Assembly: GCA_020850715.1 (NCBI GenBank)
Contig: JADZED010000004.1
Span: 1 to 63,929, forward strand
Source: Acidobacteriota bacterium
GTDB taxonomy: Bacteria > Acidobacteriota > Vicinamibacteria > Vicinamibacterales > CAVVIG01
Length of the DNA: 63,929 nucleotides
Direction of reading: 5' to 3'
A program made the translations under genes and the position numbers. Below the pieces are notes generated by a model that was not told the DNA's origin, did no database searches, and saw only the letters and a program-made list of their open reading frames with translations. Position 1 is the first letter of the stretch, and each line of letters starts with the position of its first letter. This document shows positions 56,501-63,806 of the stretch, one piece after another.

Positions 56501-56650
56501 GGAGCCGATTCGCGCGGCCTGTGCAGCGTCGGCGCGGGCGCGCGCGTGAACGCGGCCGGGTTCGTGTTCGAGTTCCACGCCGCGCGGCCGATCGGCGCCC
56601 CGGCGCGCAACGGCTGGCGCTTCGGCGTCGCGTTCCGTCCGGGATTCTAA
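53570..56650 (+). CDS. Exported peptidase MA-like / TolB propeller / outer-membrane barrel protein
   Basis: A 1026-residue protein with three parts. A signal peptide is followed by a gluzincin-like domain at about residues 30-270, with HEIVHAFQ (H138, E139, H142) and WFSEGMAEEL as the third-ligand region. A TolB/PD40 propeller covers about residues 290-600 (PRISPDGRYVVFLSERDG, PSWSPDGRRIAFSAMKGG, PAWSPDGTRIAFSTDRF). The C-terminal 400 residues are beta-rich and end in FRPGF, typical of an outer-membrane barrel. GTG 53570 is 6 nt after AGAGGGG; TTG 53564 would be too close. It probably degrades peptides at the outer membrane. Confidence 0.88.
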   Translation: MTRTAVAIAVLFVSTVVAAVPARAQYFGRNKVQYGRFDFQVLETPHFDVYYYPAEKDAAAIASIMAERWYEKLSTMLEHTFASRQPIILYASHSHFVQTSVIPGSIGEGVGGFTDHFAGRVVLPFAGGLGDTDHVLGHEIVHAFQRDILRSHGHSLSQLPLWFSEGMAEELSVGALDANTQMWLRDAAESGRLPTIAQLDDPRYFPYRYGQALWHFLADRYGPAAIERALTSRGSSAAVRLSFATGTSTSELSAQWHEAVRAMSARVPARGLPGTATRLIAAEHGGRVNVGPRISPDGRYVVFLSERDGYSVDVFLADARSGAILRKLVSAASDPHYDSLQFIDSAGAWDAASRRFALASVRDGSSVISIFDTADDSRQDVEVAAVDQIFSPSWSPDGRRIAFSAMKGGVTDLYALTLSSTSDVQALTDDPFSDLQPAWSPDGTRIAFSTDRFSSSLDTLTFGRHELAVLDLQTGKIDRITSGGGAKAIDPQWSADGAALYYVSDEGDVSNVHRVDVASRQARQVTAVSTGVSGITALSPSISLGGDGRQLALSVYSHGAYEVWTMDVSEIEQAGRSPEAAGEPVSARAPATFAPPSSPLTSSALALSALDASRPADRRATPSPAPAATYPLFQPPALRDAASSPRPVARIFESRDYVPRLTLVRFGTPYLSAGGGAFGTFLRAGMSMALSDMLGQQEVGVAFQVGKTKTDNAVVAAYANRQSRLNWSLTGGWIPALVGASNRLTAGADAVGANMLVREQTLVQQVHRQFGGAASYPFSRAQRVEASVLVDDMTFDRRSTISTYSASTRRQLGGPETRITQAPGALTIQTGVALVYDSSIFGPTGPVFGRRYRFSVTPTFGDLSLLTSAADYRRYFNAGRVWSGRDATLALRLQGAARTGRDSADARLLPLVWNMRDLVRGVDTDADTIRTTRFALANLELRVPLVGPQSAGSALLPIDGIAFAECGRFSYPGAGASGADSRGLCSVGAGARVNAAGFVFEFHAARPIGAPARNGWRFGVAFRPGF

Positions 56651-56747
56651 CGGCTGGGTACGGAATCGCAACGTGTAAGTTCGGCGTAAGCCATCAGTCG
56701 ACGGGTATGTCCATTGCACGCCCTCCCCGAAGAGGAGGAACAGAAGC

Positions 56748-57539
56748 ATGCGTTGGCAATTGATTGCACTCGCGCTGGGGGTCAGCGTCGGACTTGCCGC
56801 TCCGACCTACGCTCAGAACACGAACACTCCGGGGCAGACAGGCACACCGGCGACGACTCAGGCGCCGGCGACGCAGCCGCGGACAACTCAGGCGGTCACG
56901 CCCGAGTACCGGAACGAGCACGCGAACCGGTGGATGGCCTCGGGATTCGTAGGCTCCAGCTTCAGCTCGGACTTCCGGGCGTCGGACCTCAGCGTCAACA
57001 ATGACGCCGCGGTCGACTTCGGAGGTTCGGTGGGCTACATGTGGCGGCAGCGTGTCGGCGCCGAGTTCCTGGCGGACTTCACCCCGAAGTTCGACGTGCC
57101 CGACGTGGCGCTCTTCAACGACGAGAAGCCGGCCGTCAACTCTTACATGGTCAACCTGATTGGCTCCATTCCACTCGGCGCGGACGGTCAGTTCCAGCCG
57201 TTCATCTCCGGCGGCTTCGGCGCCGTGCAGTTGAACGGTGCACCGCTCACCACATCCGGTTCGCTCGGATCGGCGGCGGCCCTGATCAACTCCGGCGACG
57301 GCAACGACACGCAGTTTGGCGGCGACATCGGCGCCGGGCTGATGGCCTTCAGGGGCAACTGGGGCATCCGCGGCGACGTGCGCTACTTCCGCGCGGCGGA
57401 GAACAGCGACGCGGGCAACCTCAGCGACATCAGCTCGCTGCTGACCACGAACGACACGGCCGACGCGACGCCGGCGACGGCAACGCTGTCGGGCCTCAGC
57501 TTCTGGCGCGCGAACATCGGCCTCGCGTTCCGCTGGTAG
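56748..57539 (+). CDS. Outer-membrane beta-barrel protein (OmpA-like barrel)
   Basis: A 263-residue porin-like barrel. A signal peptide (LIALALGVSVGLAAPTYAQ) and a Thr/Pro/Ala-rich linker (about residues 24-50) precede eight or so amphipathic strands: WMASGFVGSSFSS, VDFGGSVGYMWRQRVGAEF, FQPFISGGFGAVQL, WGIRGDVRYFRA. The protein ends ANIGLAFRW with a terminal aromatic residue. AAGAGGAGG precedes the ATG. The ligand is unknown; it may be a general structural or small-solute barrel. Confidence 0.88.
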   Translation: MRWQLIALALGVSVGLAAPTYAQNTNTPGQTGTPATTQAPATQPRTTQAVTPEYRNEHANRWMASGFVGSSFSSDFRASDLSVNNDAAVDFGGSVGYMWRQRVGAEFLADFTPKFDVPDVALFNDEKPAVNSYMVNLIGSIPLGADGQFQPFISGGFGAVQLNGAPLTTSGSLGSAAALINSGDGNDTQFGGDIGAGLMAFRGNWGIRGDVRYFRAAENSDAGNLSDISSLLTTNDTADATPATATLSGLSFWRANIGLAFRW

Positions 57540-57545
57540 CAGGCG

Positions 57546-57628
57546 TCATGCAGGCAGTTCCGCCTCCGGGCCGTTCCGGCGGACGCGCCGGGGCGGACAG
57601 CAGGCAGGCGGCTCAGGTGCCTGCATGA
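57546..57628. repeat. Long inverted repeat with an internal hairpin downstream of the Omp gene
   Basis: Perfect 11-bp arms, 57546-57556 and 57618-57628, enclose 61 bp that contain a smaller imperfect GC hairpin around 57564-57583. A folded transcript would look like a multi-stem structure. It starts 6 bp after the Omp stop and ends about 54 bp before the glycosyltransferase start. Confidence 0.5.
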
Positions 57629-57681
57629 TCGTGAGGGGGGGGCGCATCCGCGCCTCCCCTCGCGCTATTCTGGCCGGGCCC

Positions 57682-59019
57682 ATGCGCCGGCCGCTCCGCC
57701 GACTGCTCGTTGCGGGCCTCGCGTTCACCGCCGCGATGGCCGCCCTCGTCCTCACCGGAGCCCGCCTCGGCACGCCGGTCTTCTTCGCCTGCGCGGCGAT
57801 CGGCGCCGTCTCCTACGGATCGATCCTCCCGCTCATCTGGCACGCTCCGCCCGCCGATCGCCGGCTCTTCTTCGCCGCCCTGGGCCTGGCCGTCCTGATC
57901 CGCGTGCCGCTGGCGCTCTCGCGCGTCGATGCCGGCAGCGACATGTACCGCTACATCTGGGACGGCCGCGTGCAGGTTCTCGGCTACAACCCGTATGCGG
58001 TGCTGCCCGCCGATCCCGCGCTCGCCTTCACGCACGCCGACGACACGACGCGGCTGATGGCGAGCCGGAACAGGAGGACACCTTATCCTCCGGCGGCGCA
58101 GCTGTTCTTCCGGGCCGTCGTCTCGCTGAGCGATTCGATGTGGGCGATGAAGGAAGCGCTGATCGTCTGCGACCTGATCACGATTGTCTTCGTCTGGCGC
58201 TGGCTGCTCGCCACCGGACGCAGCGAGTGGCTCGCACTCGCGTACGCATGGAATCCGCTGGTCGTCCTCGAGGCGGCGTTCAGCGGCCATGTGGACGTGT
58301 TGTGCGCGATGTGGACGGCAGCGTGCGCCTGCTGGCTCGCGCGCCGCCGGCGGGCGCTGGCGGCGGCTGCCCTTGCGCTCGCGGTTGCATCGAAGCTGCT
58401 CCCGGTCGTGCTCGTGCCGCTGCTGTGGCGCCGCATCCGCCTGCGCGACGCGGCGGTGGGCGCGGCGGTGGGCGCCGTCCTCTACCTGCCGTTCGCGCTC
58501 GGAGGCAATCCATTCGTCGAGCTCGGCGGAATCGTCGAGAGCATCCGTTTCAACGGGCCGTTGTTTCGCGCGGTCGCCGCGCTGGCGACGCCGCGCGCGG
58601 CCGCGGCCGTTGCCGTGGCAGTCGGCTGGCTCCTCGCCGTCGTCTGCCGCGCCCGTCTGGACGGAGGCGACCCGGCGGCCTGGGCGTGGCCGATGGCGGC
58701 ATCGCTCGTGTTCGCCCCGGTCGTCTATCCGTGGTACCTGCTGTCGCTGACGCCGTTCCTGCTCGTGCCGGCGACGCTGCCGCTGCAGGCTTGGACGGCG
58801 AGCATCCTGTCGGGGTACGTGGTGTGGGAGATCGCGCGCGCCGGCGGACCGTGGCTCGTTCCATGGCCCGTGTTGACGCTCGAGTACGGCACGGTCGCCG
58901 CCGGGTTGGTGGCGTTGGCTGTGTGGCAGCGGGCGCCGCTCGATCGGGCTGCCACGATAGACGATGCACCAAGGACGTCTGTCTGGCCGCGGCCGCCGCG
59001 CAACCCGAGGGCGGGCTAG
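57682..59019 (+). CDS. GT87-like polyprenyl-phosphate sugar glycosyltransferase (membrane)
   Basis: A 445-residue multi-pass membrane protein with about ten hydrophobic helices. The first extracytoplasmic loop SRVDAGSDMYRYIWDGRVQVLGYNPY contains the acidic pair expected for GT-C glycosyltransferases of the DUF2029/GT87 type; RTPYPPAAQLFFRAV and FVWRWLLATGRSEWL follow. It probably transfers a sugar from a polyprenyl-phosphate donor outside the membrane. ATG 57682 is 10 nt after TATTCT; the in-frame upstream ATG 57625 lies in the inverted-repeat arm and is unlikely. Confidence 0.82.
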   Translation: MRRPLRRLLVAGLAFTAAMAALVLTGARLGTPVFFACAAIGAVSYGSILPLIWHAPPADRRLFFAALGLAVLIRVPLALSRVDAGSDMYRYIWDGRVQVLGYNPYAVLPADPALAFTHADDTTRLMASRNRRTPYPPAAQLFFRAVVSLSDSMWAMKEALIVCDLITIVFVWRWLLATGRSEWLALAYAWNPLVVLEAAFSGHVDVLCAMWTAACACWLARRRRALAAAALALAVASKLLPVVLVPLLWRRIRLRDAAVGAAVGAVLYLPFALGGNPFVELGGIVESIRFNGPLFRAVAALATPRAAAAVAVAVGWLLAVVCRARLDGGDPAAWAWPMAASLVFAPVVYPWYLLSLTPFLLVPATLPLQAWTASILSGYVVWEIARAGGPWLVPWPVLTLEYGTVAAGLVALAVWQRAPLDRAATIDDAPRTSVWPRPPRNPRAG

Positions 59020-59276
59020 TCGGCCGAGCTGTCCTGTCTGCGGACGTCGCGGCGCGCGAGCCGCGCCTCCCGATCGAAGACGTCCTCGTCGGCCGGCGGC
59101 GTCTGGGCGATCGCCTTGTCGGTGAGGTCCAGCAGACCGTCCGGCCGCCCTCCGCGCACCGCTTCGTCGTAGCCCGCGTTCTGCTCGGGCCGATGCTGCT
59201 CCTGGAGGATGCGCTTCTGTCGTTCTTCGCCGGTTTCCCGGTCCAGCGGCTGACCGCCGGCATCTTCTCTGACCAT
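59016..59276 (-). CDS. Small hypothetical protein
   Basis: An 86-residue soluble protein with no signal peptide or known domain. It starts MVREDAGGQPLDRETGEERQ and is rich in charged residues, probably helical or disordered (DGLLDLTDKAIAQTPPADED). Its 3' end overlaps the convergent glycosyltransferase gene by 4 bp, and it lies 33 bp downstream of the histidine kinase gene on the same strand. Composition is like the intact genes, but no family is recognised. Confidence 0.5.
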   Translation of the reverse strand: MVREDAGGQPLDRETGEERQKRILQEQHRPEQNAGYDEAVRGGRPDGLLDLTDKAIAQTPPADEDVFDREARLARRDVRRQDSSAD

Positions 59277-59309
59277 ACGGATTCGCCGGTGCAAGCCGCG
59301 CACCGCGTT

Positions 59310-61757
59310 CTACGTCCGCGCCGCCGCCAGCCGCCCGACGGCTGCCGCGAGCTGAGCGGGCGCGAACGGCTTCGCGATGTGGAGGTGGAAGCCGGCGGCG
59401 AGCGCCCGTTCGCGGTGCTCGGCGCGCGTGAGCGCGGTCACCGCCGCCGCCGGGATCGAGGCGACGCGCTGCTGCGCCGACGCGCGCACCCTCCGGATGA
59501 GCGAGAAGCCGTCCTCGCCGGGCATCGAGATGTCGGCGAGCAGCGCGTCGATCTCGGCGCGCTCCAGGACGTCGATTGCGTCGCGCACGCTCGCCGCCAC
59601 CTCCACGCGGGCGCCATACTCCGCCAGGGCGTGCGCCATGATCTCGCGGGCGTCCTCCTCGTCGTCCACGACCAGCACGCGGAGGCCGTCCAGTCGCGGC
59701 CCGTCGGCGCAGACGTCGTCGACGCTGGCGGCCTCGTCCGCTCGGAGCGGCGCGAGCGGCAGCGTGATCGTGAACGTGGCACCACGGCCGAGCCCCTCGC
59801 TGTGCGCCGTGATGTCGCCGTCGTGCGCCCGGACGAGCTGCCGCGCGATCGACATCCCGAGCCCCAGGCCGCCGTGGCTCCGGGTGGTCGACGCGGCGCC
59901 CTGCCGGAACCGGTCGAAGACGAACGGCAGGAACGCGGGGTCGATCCCGGCGCCGTCGTCGGCAATCGCGATCGCCGCGCGATCGTCGGCGGTCCGGATC
60001 GAGATCGACACGCGCCCCCCCTCCCTGGTGAATTTCAACGCGTTGTCGATCGTGTTGAAGAACACCTGCTCGAGCCGCCGCGGGTCGCCCAGCGCCCGGA
60101 GCGGCGGGACCGGCGAGAGCTCGAGCGCCACGCCGCGCGCGCTCGCTGTGGGGATCATCGATTCGACGACGCCGCGGATGAGGTCGCGGAGGTCGACGGG
60201 CTCGACGGCGAGCGTTGCGCGGCCCGAGGTGACGCGCGCGAAGTCGAGCAGCTCCTCGATCAGCTTCGATTGCCGCGTGGCGTTGTCGCAGATCGACTGC
60301 AGCGCGCGTGACGCCTTCGCGCCGTCGAGCGTTCCGCGCCTCAGCATCGTCGCCCATCCGAGGATGGCGCTGAGCGGCGTGCGCAGCTCGTGCGAAACGA
60401 TCGAGACGAACTCGTCCTTGCTTCGATTGGCTGCTTCGGCCTCCGCGCGGGCGCGTTGCGTCGACTCGTAGAGACGCGCGCGCTCGAGCGCCTGCGCGCA
60501 CTGGCCAGACGCCGACATCAGCAGCGCCCGGTACTCGTCGTCGAAGTTCACCGGCGCGGTGAAGTGGAACGCGACGACCCCGATGGGGGCCCCCTCCACC
60601 AGCAGCGGCATCGAGGCCGACGACTCGTAGCCGCCATCGGCGGCGAGCACCGCCGATTCAGGGAACCGCTCCTGCCACTCGGCGAACGACTTGATGAAGA
60701 CCGGATGCCTGCGGCGCATCACCTCGCGCGCCTCCTGCGGCAGATGCTCGAGCGCGGCCTGTGCGGCGGCGAGCGTCACCTGGCTCACGGTGGCGCCGGC
60801 CACGATGCGCCCCTGCTCGGTGACCGCGCGGGTCACGGCATCGACGGTGACCGCTTCCGACAGCGCGCTCGCCAGCGCGTGCAGACGCGTGGTCCGCGCC
60901 GCCAGCGCGCGGTACCGAGTCTCGCCGGCGCGCAGCGCCGCCTCCATCCCCTTCAGCTCGACGAGTTCGCGATCGGCGTCGACACGCCGCGACTCCGCCT
61001 CCGTTCGCGAGCGCTCGGCGTACTCGAGCTGCCGGGTACGATCGAGCGCTTCGGCGGCGCGGGCGCCGAGCTCGGCGAGATACCGGCGATCGCCCGCGCT
61101 CATCGCGCGGGGATGCTGGAATTCGAGCCGCACGATTGCGACGACGCGGCTGCCCACCAGCAGCGGGACGACAACCAGCGACTCGAACGGGCCGCGGGCC
61201 AGGCGCGGATCGTCGGGGTATTCCGACCTCCAGGCTCCGCGCGACTCGAGGATCACCGGAGCGCCGCGGCCGACCGCGTCGGCAACCGGGTTCTTGCTCG
61301 ACAGACAGGGAATCGGCGTTTCGTCGTCGGACGGATAGCCGACCTCGCGCGCGATCTCCGGCCGATCGCTCGTACCGCTCACCAGCAGCAGGGCGCCTGC
61401 ATCGGCGCGCAGCGCGAAGAGCGGCTCTTGCAGGGCCGCCTCGATGGCGGCGCGCGGCGTACGCGCCTGGCCGAGGGCGGCGGTCAACTGGGCGAGCCGG
61501 TCGGACTGCGCGGCGGCCCGCGCGGCGTCCATGCGGCGGCGACGTTCGGCCTGCAGCGTGCCGAAATAGCGGAAGGCCGCGAGAGACAGGATCAGCCAGG
61601 CTGCCAGCGCCGCCCCAAGCGCCGGCAGTGTGAGGCGGATGGCGATGGGCTCCCCGCGCGCGAGTTCCAGCGCGGGTGCGGCCGCCGCCGCCACGCCCGC
61701 GACAGCCACGACAGACATGATTGCGCGCCGAACCTGATCGGACCCTCTCTCGGACAT
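59310..61757 (-). CDS. Hybrid sensor histidine kinase with two GAF domains and receiver
   Basis: An 815-residue membrane-associated kinase. Two transmembrane helices are near residues 14-70. A GAF domain spans about residues 85-250 (AALQEPLFALRADAGALLLV) and a second GAF about residues 285-430 (LHALASALSEAVTVDAV). HisKA has the phospho-accepting H456 in SHELRTPLSAIL. HATPase_c contains DNALKFTREGG, IADDGAGID and SHGGLGLGMSIARQL. The C-terminal receiver has D742 in LLADISMPGEDG. Start MSERGS is taken at 61757. No partner regulator is adjacent, so the phosphorelay output is unknown. Confidence 0.92.
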   Translation of the reverse strand: MSERGSDQVRRAIMSVVAVAGVAAAAAPALELARGEPIAIRLTLPALGAALAAWLILSLAAFRYFGTLQAERRRRMDAARAAAQSDRLAQLTAALGQARTPRAAIEAALQEPLFALRADAGALLLVSGTSDRPEIAREVGYPSDDETPIPCLSSKNPVADAVGRGAPVILESRGAWRSEYPDDPRLARGPFESLVVVPLLVGSRVVAIVRLEFQHPRAMSAGDRRYLAELGARAAEALDRTRQLEYAERSRTEAESRRVDADRELVELKGMEAALRAGETRYRALAARTTRLHALASALSEAVTVDAVTRAVTEQGRIVAGATVSQVTLAAAQAALEHLPQEAREVMRRRHPVFIKSFAEWQERFPESAVLAADGGYESSASMPLLVEGAPIGVVAFHFTAPVNFDDEYRALLMSASGQCAQALERARLYESTQRARAEAEAANRSKDEFVSIVSHELRTPLSAILGWATMLRRGTLDGAKASRALQSICDNATRQSKLIEELLDFARVTSGRATLAVEPVDLRDLIRGVVESMIPTASARGVALELSPVPPLRALGDPRRLEQVFFNTIDNALKFTREGGRVSISIRTADDRAAIAIADDGAGIDPAFLPFVFDRFRQGAASTTRSHGGLGLGMSIARQLVRAHDGDITAHSEGLGRGATFTITLPLAPLRADEAASVDDVCADGPRLDGLRVLVVDDEEDAREIMAHALAEYGARVEVAASVRDAIDVLERAEIDALLADISMPGEDGFSLIRRVRASAQQRVASIPAAAVTALTRAEHRERALAAGFHLHIAKPFAPAQLAAAVGRLAAART

Positions 61758-61914
61758 GGATGCTGCTCGGGGGCTGGCTGCTGCGGGGAGATCGTGGCAA
61801 GACGCGTGGCATCGGGCGGAACCCGGATGTCGCGCCAGTGCAACCACTTACGATCTGGAGACCCCGGCGCACCGTCGGGAATGCGGACAGAGGGGGTTAC
61901 ATGGTAAAGGGTCC

Positions 61915-62439
61915 CTACTTCCTCAACAGCACGTAGACCGCTCCGATCCCGCCGTCATGGCGTGGCGCGTCGGTGTAGGCGAGCACGGCGTGATGCGCGC
62001 GGAGGCGCTTGCGGACTTGCGTCCGGAGAATGGGGACCTTGCCGCTCGAATGCAGGCCGCGGCCGTGGACGATGCAGATGCAGCGATGACGATGCCTGGA
62101 GGCGTCGACGAAGCGGACGGCACGAACGATGGCGTCGGCAGCGGTCTCGCCGTGCAGGTCGAGCCGCGCGGTCGGCGCGATGTTGCCCCGCTTCAACCTG
62201 CGCAGGAGACGGTGATCGACGCCCGGCGCCGCGAACGGCTCGTCGATGCCACCCGCAGGCTCCTCCACGGCCAGGGCCGCCGGATTCGCCGCGACCGGCG
62301 CCGGGGCGAGGGGTCGAGAGCGCACGCGCCCACGCGGGTCCGGAGCGATCGGCCGGACGCCCTCCATGGCGCGCGCGAACGTCTCGGCATCGGTGTGCCC
62401 GGCCGAGTCGGGCCTGTCGCCGGGGCGCGCGCGCTTCAT
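61915..62439 (-). CDS. Smr-domain protein
   Basis: A 174-residue protein. The N-terminal 75 residues are Ala/Pro/Arg-rich and likely disordered. The Smr domain covers about residues 88-174, with ARLDLHGETAADAI, CICIVHGRGLHSSGK and AYTDAPRHDGGIGAVYVLLRK. Smr domains nick DNA or RNA or act on stalled ribosomes; which applies is not known. The gene is 157 bp upstream of the histidine kinase gene on the same strand. Confidence 0.92.
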   Translation of the reverse strand: MKRARPGDRPDSAGHTDAETFARAMEGVRPIAPDPRGRVRSRPLAPAPVAANPAALAVEEPAGGIDEPFAAPGVDHRLLRRLKRGNIAPTARLDLHGETAADAIVRAVRFVDASRHRHRCICIVHGRGLHSSGKVPILRTQVRKRLRAHHAVLAYTDAPRHDGGIGAVYVLLRK

Positions 62440-62495
62440 GCCTCATCCTATGACGAGAGGACGGCCGGAGACTCGTCGAGTGCATCCGGATCTGG

Positions 62496-62575
62496 CGCAC
62501 AGTGCCGGGCCCCCGGCGCTCTGGCGTCCTGGCACCCGGCACTCCCGGCGCCCGGGACCCGGCACCATCGAGACT
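62496..62575. repeat. Degenerate CCGGCACC-type repeat tract upstream of the CXXCH gene
   Basis: Imperfect copies of gcccgggacccggcacc and cctggcacccggcac units, similar in composition to the tract inside glcF. The following gene starts immediately after it. Confidence 0.45.
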
Positions 62576-62580
62576 ACACT
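62575..62580 (+). promoter_or_regulatory. -10-like TACACT, 5 nt before the GTG of the CXXCH protein
   Basis: The hexamer lies at the end of the repeat tract and 5 nt before GTG 62586, again a leaderless-type layout with no Shine-Dalgarno. Confidence 0.3.
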
Positions 62581-62585
62581 ACGGC

Positions 62586-63806
62586 GTGCGCTCCGCCCGG
62601 TTTCTGTTGGTCGCCGGCCTGGTGCTCGGCTGCCGCGCGCTGTTCGCTGCCGCACAGCAGCCCGGTGCGTTCCGCGGGTCGCTCGACGATCCGCGCATTC
62701 GGTACAACAGCGCGCCGCCGCGCACGGCCATCGAAGATCTGAACCGCAGGCTGGCCGACGGCACCCTCCGGCTTCCGCGCGATCCGATCAGCGGCTACCT
62801 GACGCCGGTGCTGCAGGCGCTGCAGATACCTGTCGAATCGCAGGTACTGGTCTACACGAAGACCAGCCTGCAGTTCTCTTCGATCGCTCCGGAGAATCCA
62901 CGCGCCATCTACTTCAACGACACCGCCGCGGTGGGATTCGTCCGGAATGCGCCCTTGCTCGAGGCCTGGGCGCTCGATCCGCAGCTGGGGCCGATCTTCT
63001 ACTCGCTCGATCAGTCGCCGGGGAGCGCCGGGACGCCGCGGTTCGCACGCGAGACGCGCTGTCTGGCATGTCACGTCTCCTGGGAGACGCTCGCCGTGCC
63101 GGGACCCTTCGTGCTGACGACGTTTCCCCGCGAGAACGAGATCCAGGGTGCCGAGGGCTTTGCCGTGGATCATCGCGACGATCTGGCGCAGCGCTGGGGC
63201 GGTTGGTACGTGACCGGCCGGCGGCTGCCCGCGCGCCATCTCGGGAACCTGCCGCTCTTCACGACCGCCGGGCTGCCGGCGCGGAGATCGCCGCCGAAGG
63301 CTTCGCTCGCAGGAACGATTGATCTCGCCGGATATCCGACGCCCTACAGCGATGTGGCGGCGCTGATGGTGCTCGAGCACCAGGCGCAGGCGATGAACCT
63401 GATGACGCTCCTCTCGTGGGAGGCGCACCTGGGTCGTGCGGACCGCGTGCGCGAGGTGGCCGGCGAGCTCGCCGATTACCTGTTGTTCGTCGATGAGGCG
63501 CCGATCGTCGCGCCCATCCAGGGCTCGTCAGGCTTCACCGAGAGGTTTTCGGCCCTGGGGCCGGCGGACTCGCGCGGTCGCTCGCTGCGCGACCTGCAGC
63601 TGGACCGGCGGCTGATGAAGTATCCCCTCAGCTACATGATCTATTCACCGGCGCTGCGAGCGCTTCCGCGCCAGGCGCACGACGCGGTCGCCAGCCGGCT
63701 GCGCGCGATCCTGTCCGGGCGCGGCACCGACCCGAAGTACGCCCACCTCACGCCGGAACTGCGGGCTGCGATCCTCGAGATCGTGGCGGAGACGGGGGGG
63801 ATCTAG
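62586..63806 (+). CDS. Exported protein with a single CXXCH heme-binding motif
   Basis: A 406-residue exported protein from GTG 62586 with a signal peptide (RSARFLLVAGLVLGCRALFAAAQ). One c-type heme motif, RCLACHVSWETL, sits near residue 155. Surrounding blocks (VLVYTKTSLQFSSIAPENPRAIYFND, FYSLDQSPG, HLGNLPLFTTAG) do not match common cytochrome c folds. Conserved YPTPYSDVAALMVLEHQAQ and a helical C-terminus suggest a larger enzyme-like cytochrome. Peroxidase or electron-transfer roles are possible, and I cannot name a family. A longer in-frame extension to 62502 crosses the repeat tract and is not supported. Confidence 0.7.
   Translation: MRSARFLLVAGLVLGCRALFAAAQQPGAFRGSLDDPRIRYNSAPPRTAIEDLNRRLADGTLRLPRDPISGYLTPVLQALQIPVESQVLVYTKTSLQFSSIAPENPRAIYFNDTAAVGFVRNAPLLEAWALDPQLGPIFYSLDQSPGSAGTPRFARETRCLACHVSWETLAVPGPFVLTTFPRENEIQGAEGFAVDHRDDLAQRWGGWYVTGRRLPARHLGNLPLFTTAGLPARRSPPKASLAGTIDLAGYPTPYSDVAALMVLEHQAQAMNLMTLLSWEAHLGRADRVREVAGELADYLLFVDEAPIVAPIQGSSGFTERFSALGPADSRGRSLRDLQLDRRLMKYPLSYMIYSPALRALPRQAHDAVASRLRAILSGRGTDPKYAHLTPELRAAILEIVAETGGI

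Noticed and set aside
57613..60501. A 962-codon minus-strand frame across the glycosyltransferase and kinase genes
   Set aside because: It overlaps two well-supported genes and has no recognisable domain.
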